This document shows, piece by piece, positions 23,197 through 35,180 of a stretch of DNA of 64,000 nucleotides (within the stretch, counting starts at the first letter, position 1; each line of letters begins with the position of its first letter). Under the pieces are notes generated by a model. The model worked only from the letters and a program-made list of their open reading frames with translations, searched no databases and was not told the DNA's origin. The DNA lies in the NCBI GenBank assembly GCA_029721515.1, contig CM056565.1:5644742-5708741 (forward strand), given 5' to 3'. A program made the position numbers and the translations under genes. This DNA comes from Synanceia verrucosa (lineage: Eukaryota > Chordata > Actinopteri > Perciformes > Synanceiidae).

Positions 23197-25804
23197 AGAC
23201 AGGTGGTCTAATACACTGTATATCTGAGTGGGACTGTGATAGCACACTAGCTCTGGTGATCTTTCTTCTACCCAGTCTTGTGCTTGGTTCCCCTCCACTC
23301 TGCAGTCCATCAATATTTGTGGGCATTAAAACCAAATCAATGTCTCCTAGACGGGAACTAATCCCTGTGGCCTTGTGCTTTGTCTGGGCACCACCACCTT
23401 TGATTATTCAACATCAATCTGCCATGGAGAGAATGAAAGGACCACAATCAGATTAGTGATAGGTACACTCCCAGAGATAACAGCATTATCTCCCTGAAGA
23501 CGCAGCCAACTATTGGCCCTGGACACACTCTCCATCCTCATCCATCCTTCAGCTCTCCCCTTATCGTGACCTCACTCAGGCAGCAAAGAGATGATGAAGT
23601 ATTCAGTGAAATGATGCCTGAACGTTACAATTTCCCCAAATCATCTTCATAGCCATCCAGGTGGAGAAGGTGTGTATCACTTTTTTTAACAGCTAGTAGT
23701 TTAAATTTAGTCAGGAAGGCTCTCCTGAGCCTCTAGCTCTAATAATCCCTCTGTCCTGTCAGTGGTGGGGAACCCTGACCAGGATTTACCTGAAGATTGG
23801 AGCCATCCTTCTCCCAATCTCCGCTATTAGAGCTGCACCTCAAGGCCTTTCCTCATCAAAAGAGTGGTGGATTTCATCTGGCATTGGGCTGACACCTCAT
23901 AGATTAGGCCCTCTATCTCATCTCTCTTTCCTAACTTCACCCTCTTTCTCTCCGTCTGCCTCCCTCTCTCTCATTTCTCTTCAGAGCTCCAATTACTCTT
24001 CTCTGGCTAAGTGTCAATAAACCCAACACACACAACACACACACACACCTTAAGCAAAACAGGGAAAATGACACTATAATCTATTCTATTTCAATTTAAT
24101 GATACATTAACTTAAACAAGAGTTTTATTAGGGGCTATTAAAATGTTACACGCTCTGACTGGTATTTGGAAACTAGAGGGGAGGATGCTGAGTTTATAAA
24201 ATAGGAGCTCAGATAATTTAAATGGCTTTTCCATGCCCTCTGACATAATTTCAAATAAAAAAGAAAAAACAAGATATTTCCCTTAAGAGCCGTTCTGCCA
24301 GCTTCAAGTCTAATAGCATAACGCCACTTTATCAATAAGAAGGTATAAGGGAGGTGCAGAGCTGAAATGGATTAGTGTGGACAGGCCATCAGGACTACGG
24401 ATAAGTCTCGCTAGAAGTGTTTAAAAGCCCTGAGAAATGATTTCTGTCGTTAACTGGGAGGAGGGGGGAGCCGGAGCCTATCCACTGTGATGGGCTCTGG
24501 CAGAAAATCAGTGGTCACTGAGCCACTAAAGCAAGCCCCCAGATAATGGAATACAATACAAAACAAAAGCTGCTCTATAAAATCCAAATTGGACCAATTT
24601 TGCTCCCTTGTCTCTGGTTTTGCAGCGCCTGTCTCCAGGTATCTTGTACACAGAGCTGTGTAGCCTACACAAGGTGAATGACCCATTCAGGAACCATATT
24701 GAAATTCACTGTCGCGGGTGTTTAGGCGATAAATGAACATGAGTAGAAGTGGCTTAAGTGTCCCTGAGCATAAGAGCACCAGCACACTATAAGTCCATAT
24801 TGTATAGCACCAGTTTGATACATCACATAAGTAATAAACTGTTCCTCAGTACTGTATCGCTGCACAGTTTCAGTGATTCAGTGTCATCTGGCAGAAGCCT
24901 CAGGTGGCTTGGGTCAATGCCATGTTGGACACACTTAAACAGAGCTGTCAGTGGGAAAAATATAGGGAAAGTGAAGAAAATATTAAAAAAAAATCTATTT
25001 CTCTATGCTATGCTGCATCTGCACTGGTATGTACAGAGTAACCTAAAAAACACAAACCTCCCATGTCGGTCGCAGGTGTCTCACAACCACATGTAGACGC
25101 TGATTAAGTGTCGGCCCCTGTGAGACTAGCTGCAATTTGATCTTTTGCACCGTGTTTCCTGAGAGCCAATATATGGAAACTCTCTGTTTTCTCTATGGGA
25201 ACAGCAGGTGAAGCCCTGAAGAGACACCAGACGGAGCTGCAAGACCCAAGAGGTTTCACCAGCTGCCTCACCAATCTGCATCTTACAGTGATCCTATCTA
25301 TCATCCCCCTGTGTCAGAGGTTGGGCCATAAAAACTGTTTAATGGCATATGAAAGCTCTCCCATCATAACACCTGTCATCCTAATAATAAAAATGTTTGT
25401 GAGGTTTGTGAGAGTTTTTACTGCATGTTCATCTGCTGCAAAAAGCGTGCCCTTTAGGAAAAACAAAAGCTACATCAGAGCACTTTAAACAGCATATTAT
25501 TTAAAAGTTTAATGAAGCGATGTGCTGTGTTTCCTAGAGGGCTGTGAGGAATTCTTTGTTGGAGAATAACGAGAAGTGAGACTAGACTGATTATCATTTT
25601 TAACCCAGGGCTCAGAATTAAAAGAAAGTACATAACATGCGTGAAGATGCTTTTGGTAGCAGTTCAGCCAAAAATGAGAGCACGTTAATGACATCTACAG
25701 TGTAGAGGTGTGGTGGGAAAGGCAGACAATGATATGGTTGTTCTCACAAAACGAGAACAAAATCAAAAATCAAATTAAACATACTTCATTGTTCCTCATT
25801 ATCA
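23197..25804. other. unannotated DNA
   Basis: No gene supported. Contains pyrimidine-rich tracts (around 23920-23990) and a CA run at 24026-24049. The minus frame at 24450-24686 and plus frame at 24758-25096 show no domain. Confidence 0.45.
24026..24049. repeat. short (CA)n microsatellite
   Basis: About 24 bp of CA repeats with one AA interruption. Confidence 0.9.
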
Positions 25805-25872
25805 TGGAGAGCAATTTGCACCACCTTTCTCCCATAAACATATGGGAGATAGGTGGTGCAAATTGCTTTCCA
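25805..25872. repeat. near-perfect 68-nt hairpin
   Basis: Arms 25810-25836 and 25841-25867 are reverse complements over 27 bp with one mismatch, around a 4-nt loop 'aaca'. Pairing extends outwards about five more positions with one G:T. The stem contains 'gcaatttgcaccacct'. It is a candidate small hairpin RNA precursor, a tiny fold-back element, or the product of a template-switch event. No known miRNA seed was recognised. Confidence 0.85.
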
Positions 25873-26299
25873 GTTAATTTTTAACTCCCTTCTGTTGCTT
25901 ATGCTTGCCTTGATCTAGACCTCTGTGTGCACTTTCAGAATTAAAGACAAAAAGTCTAATATAGTCCCACCACAACATTAAAAGGGCCCTATAGTATGCT
26001 AAATGTAACACTACTTTTCTCAAAGACTGAAACGACACAAAGAAGACTCCTAACTGTCAGTACACATGGATTTACTCTGTGCTCCTCGGCTGTTCGCTCA
26101 ACTTTGAAATGAAAAACCTGTATTACAACACAGGTAATCCTCCTTATAAGCTAAAATTAGTAACTAATATGCTTTATCTTTCCTCTGTTTTTAATGGTAC
26201 ATCTGTGCACATTTCAAACATGTTTATAATCATTTTATACTTTTAAATCTGTAATTTACTTGAGGATTTGCATTGGATAAGGACATTCATTTATTCATC
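25873..26299. other. unannotated DNA
   Basis: No gene or recognised repeat. 'taaaagggccctatagtatg' near 25979 resembles a MITE end, but no matching opposite end was found. Confidence 0.4.
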
Positions 26300-26455
26300 T
26301 AAAAACTAAACAACCTTTATGGTCACATACATACAAGCACATACATGAAATATGTCCTCTGCATTTCACAGTAGACAGTAGGGGCAGGAAATCAAACCCA
26401 CGAACCTGAGGTCCAGGGCCGACCACTCCACCCACGGAGCTACAGCCACCTCTGG
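26300..26455 (-). mobile_element. second type of tRNA-related SINE
   Basis: On the minus strand a tRNA-like head 'ggctgtagctccgtgggtgg' (A box at 26425-26442) is followed by a B-box-like 'gggtttgatttcc' (26387-26400). A LINE-like tail follows, with 'gaaatgcagaggacatattt' and 'gaccataaaggttg'. This head-plus-tail order is a common fish SINE with a LINE-derived 3' end. It is not a functional tRNA gene because the anticodon arm cannot be folded convincingly. Target duplications were not found. Confidence 0.62.
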
Positions 26456-28369
26456 CTATATTATGGCCAACTGGATGATGAAAAAGACAGACTGTAGCAT
26501 CTCTATAACCTCTGTGTTTGTCTCGATATTGTACCGGCAGTCTTATTACATCAGAGAAAGGGACTTTTTCCCCTGACAGAGCTCCATAATCCAGACTAAT
26601 GAGCTATGACTCTGACACCATTGACACACAGTGAAAAGGCCTTGGGATAAGAGGATCTGGACCAAACATGTCAGCCTGACTGCTCATCTGTGGCTCCTCT
26701 GAATCACTGGGTACAGTGTCATCAGCCTGTCTAACTTTCAAGATTTCTTTTTATGGTAAGGGTGATATTAATGCAAAAAATAAAGGCATGGAGAGAGAGA
26801 GAAAGAGTAATTTATATAATCTGTTTTTGAGGCAGGTATCCCCACTGAGTACAAACATCTGCCTGTTTAGAGAAAACAACCCCAAAGAAATCATGTTTGT
26901 CATTACGTGTCACATTATAAAAGCAAATGAAACCATAAAATGTTCAATACAGCACAAACTGAATTCTATGGATCTAATAGGCTTCAACTACTGTTAAAAC
27001 GTCTTTGTGTACTGTTGAACATAGATCACACAATGTTAAAAAAAATATTCGAATTGCAAGACAGTTTTTGGTAGAAACTGAAAAACCAATAATCTCTTGC
27101 CCAGAGCATCAACAGTCACACAAACAGAATCCATCATAAAATGAGTGTGATTGCAGATCAGAATGAAGGCATTCCCAATGCGCTGCAGACAACAATGCAC
27201 CAACAATGGCTCACACCCCGGAGAAACAGAAAGGTTTCGCAATGAAAAGCAAAGGTTGTTAAAAAGAGAGGAGGCCAAACACTCTCTCTATGTGTTTCTA
27301 TTCTTATTACCCAAAGGATCACAACAAAAGAGGTTACCCACTGGTGCATATGGAATTCAAAGCCTGCGTCTGATGGAGAGGATATTGTGAGTGGTGGCAT
27401 GCTCCTGTGGCCCTTTCAGCATTTTAATCAAGCGGGCGGTGAGGTAGTGAAGGTGTATTAATATGAGCTGTACAGTGCCCGGTCAAACCTTTAACTTCTG
27501 TGCATAAAAAGGCTGGAGGTCACATCCAGGGGATGTATTTATGAGTATAAATGGGAGTAAAGTGATGGACGTTGCTGAAAATTGAGTGCAAAGATGCTCT
27601 TTTGGAACTTCAAACAAATTGTGTAAAAATATTGTCAGTTTGGGCAGACAGAGTGATGACATGCATTAATGCCCCCATGGATGTTAAGCTGCCAGGGCAC
27701 CAATTCAATGCAAAGGTTAATTTTTCAACCTGGACCATAATTACTCATGTATTTGTGTCTAACTGAGTAACAGCCTTTGTATAAAAAGTATAAAAATGGT
27801 CCAGTATTGACAGAGAGTGCTGAAGACGGCAGCTGCTCATGGGCTGCAATATGGCTTCCATTTACATTAAGTGTCTGACAACATTATGGAAAGCGTCTCG
27901 CTCAAGAACAAGTGTGATACCTCGCTTGGGCAGTGGTGGAATAGTGAAACACGTTCATGGAAATACAAGTGGTGCAGAGGTTCTTGTGTTAGAGTACAGA
28001 CAGTGTAGCTTAGTGTTATCTAAAAGAGAATCCAGAGATTCCGATTACACAATAACAAACTGGATCAAGGGAAAGGAAAGAACAAGCTGTATTTCTCCAT
28101 ATAGGGTCCTTTCCATTATGTTGTTAGACACTCCTGAAACTGAGCCTATCAGTGGATGACACACTTTAAAGCCCAATTTACACTACCTGTGAAATGACAA
28201 CGTAACTGCAATATTCCCAGAGCGTATCGTGCACGGAGATTCACTAGGTGGAGCAGACAGGAAGTCAATCAGTCACCAGAATAAAAGAGTTTTCATTGGA
28301 TTTTCAAAATAAAATGTCACAAGTGAACTCTGACTTCATTTTAGCAGCACAACCAGTGTTAGGCCAATA
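26456..28369. other. unannotated DNA
   Basis: No gene supported. Overlapping sense and antisense frames at 27036-27400 have no domain. The plus frame at 27839-28159 (106 codons) also has none. Confidence 0.4.
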
Positions 28370-28480
28370 ATGGACGAGGAAAGATTTATCCTCGAAGTGG
28401 AGAAACAGCATTATTTATGATGTCCAACATACCTTTTATAAAGACAGCAACAGAAAAGAGAATGCATGGAGAGAAACTGA
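28370..28480 (+). pseudogene. MADF-domain fragment (Harbinger-type element remnant)
   Basis: ATG at 28370 opens 16 codons, 'MDEERFILEVEKQHYL', then a TGA at 28418. One frame over, the translation continues with tyrosine-aspartate, 'FYKDSNRKENAWRE', which is the MADF pattern (acidic start, L/Y-D, Y-K-D, N/R, A-W). MADF/Myb-like DNA-binding proteins are the second protein of PIF/Harbinger transposons and also occur in host genes. The frameshift and the stop at 28478-28480 mark a dead copy. Flanking sequence from about 28165 to 28735 probably belongs to the same element, but its ends were not resolved. Confidence 0.55.
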
Positions 28481-29217
28481 TGACTAAATTCTACAGTAGT
28501 CTATGTGTGCAATTGAATGAGTTTTCAAAAATGGACAAAGGAAGAACAAGGGAGAAATCAGCTGTGACGTAATGAGCGGCTGTGCATAGCAAACAGGAAG
28601 TTCACTTCGTTATCTCGTGAGAGTGTGGAGCAGTCTCACATGCAGCACTACGCTGTAAAATGCTCCCAGCGTAAATTGATGTTGCAAGCAATACGTCCGT
28701 AATACGAACAAAAAAAACTATGCGCTGCAGTAACGCGTGTGGTGGAAATTACACTGAAGCATTTTAAATATCTAAAATTGGGTACAATATCTCTCAATAA
28801 TGGACAAATTTCAGACATCGTCGTCCACATTAATCACCTCACACAAACACAAAGTCCCAAAGTGGTTCTATGCACCTTAAACACATGTAAACTAAAATGT
28901 AATAAATATATTCCACTCCATACTCCATTTCAGAAAGCCAGAGAAATGAAAAGGTGATAAAATCATGGAGGAGAAAGTAAGATCAGGTTCTCAGCATCAT
29001 GTCCCAGGTGCCACGACCATCCATTTCAGATATGAATGTCCTCTGAAGAGATGCCGTGAAATATTTCATGCAGTTAGATTGCAACTGAGTTGGTGTGTTA
29101 ATATTTAAAAACACCTGTGCCCATACACACTCCAATAACATAAACCTTCAATAACCTTGAGATAATATTTTTTTTTTTTTTTTTAAATGTCACATGCAAA
29201 CCTCACTTTGTTGAACA
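28481..29217. other. unannotated DNA with poly-T tract
   Basis: Nothing coding. Ends with a T run at about 29167-29184, about 35 bp before the retrotransposon target site. Confidence 0.45.
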
Positions 29218-29222
29218 GTTTC
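29218..29222. repeat. target-site duplication, left
   Basis: 'gtttc' directly before the LTR; identical to 37357-37361. Confidence 0.9.
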
Positions 29223-30186
29223 TGTGGGGGAGTGGTAGGACTGTATAGGTTGCTGGTTCGGTATTGACAATCGCCACGGTATGTCGGTCAGAACATATTT
29301 GACAGGAGGCAGGCTTCAGTTTTGTCAGTTTACTTTCTTCACAAAACACATACACGTAAGAACAATGCACAGGGGGGTCAGACTCTGACTTGACAAATTA
29401 CATTGGGTATGATTCAAGTGGGATGAGTTTCAGTTGGGTATGGTTCGATTTGGTATGGTTCTGTAACAATAAAGACAAAGAAATACAGACCACATAATAT
29501 TAAACATAATGTACATATTACAAATTAAACATTCACTGTAATACAGTCTTTCAGTAATAACTAAGGCACTGCTATCAATGAGAAAAGTAACCCACTGGTC
29601 TACACAGTAATGAAGTGCATGAGCTACACCTCATGCCTTGCTCACATGAACCCTTAATGGCTACCAGTTGAGCTACAAATGTCTGCTAGCTAGCTAAATA
29701 ACGCTTAGTCATGTACCAATGCAGACTACACACTGCAACTTAGAATCACTCCAACATAATACACCAAGTGTATTAGTTTAAACATCACTATCAATGATTT
29801 ACCAAGGAAATCCACCCATTAAGAAACGAATTAAGCCATTGCAAGTAAAGAATGTCCAACATAGCGCATGGCAAAAACGATTGGAATAGCAAACATTAGC
29901 AGACAACGCTAAGCAACTCCAAATGACTCAAATTCGGTAGAAAACATAACTACAAACATCTAAAACAATACTACAACTGAAATTGGGCAGGTAAAACTCA
30001 CCATTCTTCATTTACACACACCACGAACGAACACAAAGGAGATAAGGCAGAAACACGTTTCTTCCGACCTTCTCCAAAGCTTGCAGCAAAAAAAATGGCT
30101 GAATAAAGGGCTTCTAGAACTTCCTACATACAAATCCAACCTGCAGATGGCGCTGGTGTCAATGAAAGTGTATGGCCTTTACCACA
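29223..30186 (-). repeat. 3' LTR of the BEL/Pao element
   Basis: 964 bp, almost identical to the 5' LTR. It begins 'tgtgggggagtgg' and ends 'ggcctttaccaca' on the plus strand. It should supply the polyadenylation signal for a minus-strand transcript. Confidence 0.96.
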
Positions 30187-30201
30187 CAGCCGCCCCCAAA
30201 T
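30187..30201 (-). other. polypurine-tract-like segment
   Basis: On the minus strand 'atttgggggcgg' lies three bases upstream of the 3' LTR. It is in the expected place for plus-strand priming, though short and interrupted by a C. Confidence 0.5.
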
Positions 30202-30204
30202 ATG

Positions 30205-30726
30205 CTAAGCATATGTGCTCATTGTAAAGGCTCTCTTATGAAGAGGAGGTTCACGGTCTGTCTGTCCGTCTGGAACCTCTGGAAGGACGATGAGACGAGC
30301 CAATGGACGGACGAAGCTCCTGTCGTTCATCTTGACCTCGGCGGTTCTGATGAGCCCATCTTGTCCAGCGAAGACCTTAACGACTCTTCCGATCGGCCAA
30401 GCAGCTCTGGGGAGTTGTGGGTCCATCATCATTACAACCTGACCTACCGCCAGTGGTGTGGGAGAAGTGTGCCACTTCTGTCGCATCTGCATGGTCGATA
30501 GTAATGACGGATGAATCTCCTCCAAAAGTGGTCCGTGATAATCTGACTCTGCCTCCAACGGCGTCTGCTTAGGGCCTCCACTCAGGATACACCACTTGAG
30601 GGAGGCGCTGTCGGGCCGCCCCATGAGCAGCAGGCTTGGGGTGACAGGGTCAGGGTCTGCCACGTTGGAAGACCACGTTACCCCAAGGGCTTTGAGTTGA
30701 GGATGCACTCCAGCCTCCACCAGCAC
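30205..30726 (-). pseudogene. integrase C-terminal DUF5641-like region
   Basis: A 173-codon frame. The first half contains 'PSLLLMGRPDSASL'. The second half has 'VGQVVMMMDPQLPRAAWPIG' and 'GRVVKVFAGQDGLIRTAEVK', the pattern of the DUF5641 domain that ends Pao-type integrases. It stops at 30205, about 18 bp before the 3' LTR, the expected end of pol. Some of the middle (around 30580-30640) appears frame-shifted. Confidence 0.85.
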
Positions 30727-30839
30727 AGTCCGAAGGACCTCCTCAGTAACTGGTTGAGAGCCAACGGTCGGTGTGGAGGGCTGTCTTCACTGACCGTATC
30801 TCCTTTCCCAAGCCCCCACCGAAATGGGGCGCAGCAGGT

Positions 30840-31577
30840 GGGTTAAAGTGGAAAGAGATCTGGCTCGGGCTAAGGTCTGTTGCAGATCTGGACTCATGTC
30901 CTTGAAGGCCTTGTGCAGCTCCTTCTCTCCACCCTTAAAGTTTGTCCCCTGATCTGAATACAGCTCTGCAGGTGGTCCACGCAGCTATGAATCTCCTCAG
31001 GGCCATTAGGAATCCATCCCACGTCTATGCTGGTCAAGACATCCAGATGGACTCCTCGTGGTGGTAAGGCATTTGAAGATGATGCCCCATCTCTTCCTCG
31101 TTCCTCCTTCCCACTTTGACCAGGAATGGCCCAAAACAGTCCATGCCCGTTGAGTGAAAGGGGAGGCTTGTGGAGGCGTAGCCTGGCTGCAGGCAGGTCT
31201 GCCATCTTAGGAACTGCTGGCTTGGCTTTCCATCTCCGACACTCACTACATTGGAACTGCTGCTGCGGATGGCCTCTCTGGCTCGCAGGATCCAGACTGT
31301 CCGGCGCATTTCTGCGAACACCGTTCGGGCCAGGATGGCGAAGCCTGCTGTCATAGTCTTGGATCAGCAGCTGGGTTGCAGGATGCTTGGGGTCAAGAAC
31401 TATGGGGTGCATAGTTGAATACTCCAACCCTTCAGCTCTCCGCAGCCGTCCTCCGACTCTGATAAGTTCCGCTTTGGGATCGAACTTCGGTGCTAAGGTA
31501 AGTAACCGGCTGGACGAGGTGACAGGCTTTCCTGCTTTGAGCAAGCGATACTCATCGAGGAATTGCTCCAGTTGCAC
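30840..31577 (-). pseudogene. integrase zinc-binding and catalytic regions, frameshifted
   Basis: One frame (31577 to 30894) begins with 'GGRLRRAEGL' and 'LDPKHPATQLLIQDYDSRLRH', followed by 'CSECRRWKAKPAVPKMADLP', forming a His/Cys zinc-binding pattern (H65, H81, C110, C113). The catalytic-core start 'STGMDCFGPFLVKVG' lies in a second frame (31354 to 31034), and 'GVHLDVLTSIDV' returns to the first. The frame changes twice or more within 300 bp. The last acidic residue region lies near 30900-30960 in a third frame. Confidence 0.85.
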
Positions 31578-32359
31578 TGCTCGAACAGGAGCCTCTCAGC
31601 ATTTCTGTAGCACTTTCGGCAGGGGGCACCGTCCTGGTTGGCCGCCCCATGCAGGGATTGTGCAGTGGCATTGAGGAGATCCTGCCAGCTATTGAACTGA
31701 TTGACGTCAGGCATTGGCACCCCTGAATCCACTGTGGCTATGCCGCAGTAGGTAGGCTTCCTGAGTTCCCCGGTATCATCTTCTGAAGCTGAGGGTGGTC
31801 TGACTGGCCACTCCTCAGGTGGCTGAAGAAGGAATGGTGGACCCTGACTCCACCTGTTTGGCACTGCAAGGTCTGCCAATGACTTCCCTCTTGTCAGGTC
31901 GTCAGCAGGATTCCGCACTGAATCCACGTAGCGCCAGGTCTCGAGACTGGTGAATTCTTGAATCTCAGAGACTCGGGTTCCCACGAAGACCTTAAATCGA
32001 CACGACTCGGACTGTAGCCATGTCAAGACCGTTGTGGAATCAGACCATAACACAGTCTGTCGTATGAGGATTGTGAGCTCTTCCTGGAGTAGCTTAGCCA
32101 GTTGAGCTCCAACGACAGCAGAGCACAGCTCTAGGCGCGGCATAGAGTGTTGCTTCTTCGGTGCTACCCTCGATCTGGCCATCAAGAAGGAAAGAACCAC
32201 TCTGCCCTGTGGATCCTCCGACCTCAGGTATGCCACGGAGCCATATGCTCGCTCTGAAGCATCGCAAAGATGTGGAGGTCCCGCACCACATCTGGGTGAT
32301 CCATCTCTGCTGGCACATAGCACCTTGGTAGGACTATCAGTGAGAGGAAGGGAGCTCAC
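31493..32359 (-). pseudogene. RNase H domain and following linker
   Basis: A 288-codon frame. The first ~30 residues look out of frame. It then shows RNase H-like acidic residues in order: 'LCDASERAYG' (D33), 'SMPRLELCSA' (E77), 'LWSDSTTVL' (D107) and 'RNPADDLTRG' (D153/D154). This domain would degrade RNA in the RNA-DNA hybrid. The downstream linker holds 'NRWSQGPPFL' and 'CRKCYRNAERLLFEQ' before another frameshift near 31580. Confidence 0.88.
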
Positions 32360-32767
32360 TCACCCATTTGTTCCAGGCTTGAAGCAGCTCATCAGGGAAC
32401 AGAGGGTCATCCCACTGCCGTTTCTTGTCCCACAATCTCTGGACTAGTACCTTGGCTCAGGTAGTGAATGGTAGGATATACCCAAGCGGTCGTATTGGCT
32501 GGCCAGGACCGGTACATGTCGCAGAGTTGGCACTTCGTGCTTAGTTGGCCTATGCTTGTAGCCAAGGATGTCTGTGTGGCAGTCCCAGCGCAGCCCCCAG
32601 GGTAGAACTCGTTGACCTCTGTGCATTCCTTGGCAAGCCAGAGCTCAACCTTGTCTGGCGGGCCTCTGTTGGCAAGTGTTCAATGACTCTGGGCACATTG
32701 CTAGGCCCATTGGCGTATCTCGAACCCTCCCTCAGACAGCACAGATCGCAGCTTGTCGATGAGGTGT
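32360..32767 (-). pseudogene. RT thumb / connection region, scrambled frames
   Basis: After motif C the family-like residues appear in alternating frames: 'HLIDKLRSVLSEGGFEI' in one, and 'SNVPRVIEHLPTEARQ' in another (around 32640-32690). I see no open stretch longer than about 60 codons in the right frame, so several indels must separate the pieces. Sequence order agrees with the RT-RNase H connection of Pao elements. Confidence 0.7.
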
Positions 32768-34440
32768 TTAGCCGCTCTGGGTCTGTGTACTGTGAAGGCA
32801 GTTGTCGACGTAGAAGTCCCTTTCCACGCACAACCTCACGTCTTCGCCCTCTGCACAGTTGTCGGTCATGTGCCTTTGAAGGGCAAAGGTGGCACAGCAG
32901 GGACTACAGGTAGTTCCAAAAGGCAACACCTGCCACTCGTAAATGGTCGGGGGGCACTCTGTCTTCCCGTCTCGCCACACAAAGCGGAGTAGAGGCTGAT
33001 CTTCAGGAAGCAGGCGCACCTGATGGAACATACCTTTTATGTCCCCGCTGATACCGATGGCATGCTGGCGGAACCGAAGTAGCACTCCGAGCAATGAGGG
33101 CCCTAACGCTGGTCCAGGTAGCAGCATCTCGTTGAGCGACATGCCCTTGTGCTGGAACGAGCAATTGAACACAACTCGATGCTTACCGTTGTGCTCAACC
33201 ATGTGGTGGGGTATGAACCACGACTCGGTGTCATGTTCCAAGACGCTGCTGTGGTATTGCACCACATAGCCGCTGTCAACTAGCTTCTGGATCTCGGCGT
33301 TGTATATCTGAGCCCTCTCAGAAGTCTTAACCAGTCGCCTCTCTGTACTCCGGAGCTGTGCCATCACTGCATCAACTGTGGCTTGAAGAGTAGGCATGCC
33401 TTTCTTTCTCAGTAAGGGCGTGGCGTAACGCAGAGTACCTGCGATATCGATCCGCATGGTCTTGCTTTCTAGGAGTGCGATGGCTGCCTGATCTTCTCTG
33501 GACCGGGTGACCAGCTTGGCATTCCGCGGTGGCAGGACATCTAACTGCCATAGCTTTTCTACATTCCTTTGTAGCTGAGCTGCTACAGGATCCATGGATG
33601 TCAACAGACAATTGGTTGACTGCAGCCTCTGGTCCAAGACGCTTGCTGGTCCTTGTAGCACCCACCCGAGCCTGGTCTTTACTGCGGCAGGCCCTCCTGG
33701 AGGTCCCAGTCTCACTGGCTCAACAGGCGTGATGAGGTGGGGATGATCTGCTCTAATCAGTAGTAGAGGGCTGGCATGGGTGAAGGACTGAATGGGCACA
33801 CTCTCCAGATGCCGGTATTTCCTCTTCAAAGACTCCATGGGGTAAGAGTGTGTGGACAACCCGAAAGCCTTGGCTGTAAAGGCCTGCTTTATCTGGAGCG
33901 CTTCTTGGGCAAAGCCGCTGGACGAGATAGTGAGCGAGACACATGACAGCGTCTGAATGTCTTGCCTGATGGTCCTCAACGACAAGTCTTCTGGGCTACC
34001 CTGCAGTCCAAGCTTCTCTGCTGCCTCTGCAAGAAGAATGGTCCGTTCAGAACCATCGTCAAGAACTGCATATATGTCGAGTTTGCGGCTACCATGCTGA
34101 AGTCGCACCCTGATGACCTTCAGCAGAACTCTCTGGTTGTCTCTGGGCTGATCCAGGTACAGGGTCTCTGTTGTAGCAGCTGGCACAGTATCAGCCTTCT
34201 TTGGTGACCTCTGGTTCACCTCATGGAGAATTTGAAGGTGGACATTCTGGCAGAGGCCGCATGGCTTCTTCAAAGTGCACTGTGCTGCTTGGTGGGCCCT
34301 GCCACAGCGCCAACATCGGTGCTTCTCCCGGATCCACTGGATTCTTTGGTCCGTGGTCAGACCCTGGAACTTCGCACACTTGCTTAGGAAATGTTCTTCA
34401 TTGTCACAGTAGGGACAATAAGCCTTGAACTTGCTTTCTT
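32768..34440 (-). pseudogene. zinc knuckle, aspartic protease and reverse transcriptase
   Basis: The longest intact piece of the element. Upstream of the 501-codon run the same frame holds a CCHC knuckle, C-x2-C-x4-H-x4-C ('CPYCDNEEHFLSKC', about 34378-34420), and a second Cys/His cluster ('CWRCGRAH'). Numbering from codon 34273: protease active site 'AVLDDGSE' (D72-D73-G74); RT motif A 'SGDIKGMF' (D411); motif B 'LPFGTTCSP' (450-458); motif C 'FYVDNCL' (D490, N491). A YVDN box instead of YVDD also occurs in other vertebrate Pao-type sequences as I recall. The frame ends at 32768, directly after motif C, through a frameshift. Confidence 0.93.
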
Positions 34441-34720
34441 TTGCTCAGTAGGTGCATTGCCGGTGGTGTCCTTTCCACTATGCAGGACGGTGGTAGACTT
34501 GCTGGATCGGGAATCCTTCTTACGATCTGCCTTGCGAGTATGCTGTTCCTTGTCGGCTGTGCTACTGAGCACCCCTTCTGGGTCTTGGTACCAGACCTCT
34601 GTCGAAGCCACTCCGCCAGCTCCATCAGGGTATGAACGCGTTGCCAGGTTTGTGTGCATCTGGCGCTTGAACGCCCTAAGCTCTGCAGGCAACTTGCTGA
34701 GTAGAGCGGGCTACATGGGA
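34384..34720 (-). pseudogene. gag C-terminal segment, frame-mixed
   Basis: One frame carries 'LPAELRAFKRQMHTNLATR' and later a Lys/Ser-rich tail ('DRKKDSRSSKSTT'). A second frame carries 'HTLMELAEWL', which belongs between them. The true order therefore needs two frame changes within about 150 bp. It leads directly into the zinc knuckle of the next segment. Confidence 0.72.
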
Positions 34721-34818
34721 CCCACAATAAAGCTCGGCTTCACCTTCTGGACCCAACGTCTTCAGCATACCCACCAAACGAACTGATCTGGAGGGCAAAC
34801 CGCTCGAGCGAGGCAAAG

Positions 34819-35180
34819 TCACCGCGGCGTCACGTCAGGAGCATCCATGACCTTGGCTATGTTGGTCAGGGCGAGCTGGTGGGGTTGCCCATACTTCTCT
34901 GTTAACGCCATGGTGAGTGTATGGAGTGGCGAGTGCAGGTACGAATCTGCCACTAAGCGGGCTTCCTCCAATAGCAGATGATCCTCAAGCTCTGGTAGCA
35001 AAATAGCTCTGTGCTATTGGCAGGGAGAAGATTCTCTAGTGATATCTTGAGTTGAATAAACTCACTGGGGTCTTCATTGGCGAAGTCGAATGGATACTTT
35101 GGTCCCTTGTAGGTTAGTTCCCTTGTGTGCACTCCCAATGGCAACTGCTGGCGATGGAGTGCAGGTGGGCTTGACGGCAT
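34819..35180 (-). pseudogene. gag core (DUF1759-like), frameshifted
   Basis: The first part (35180 to about 35010) contains 'YPFDFANEDPSEFIQLKISL'. The second part (from 35001, another frame) contains 'LLLEEARLVADSYL' and 'EKYGQPHQLALTNIAKVMDA'. Both match the DUF1759 capsid-like region of BEL/Pao gag. The frames are offset, so at least one indel separates them, and the second ends at a stop at 34819. Confidence 0.8.

Noticed and set aside
22415..23225. 'tggtctaata' words near 22428 and 23203 as termini of a Tc1-like element enclosing the helicase fragment
   Set aside because: The matching part is only about ten bases and no TA-flanked inverted ends or transposase residues could be defined.
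25979..26000. 'aaaagggccctatagtatgc' as a MITE left end
   Set aside because: No inverted partner end was found within the following few kilobases.
26387..26442. Possible tRNA gene
   Set aside because: The A and B boxes are imperfect and are followed by a LINE-like tail; better explained as a tRNA-derived SINE.
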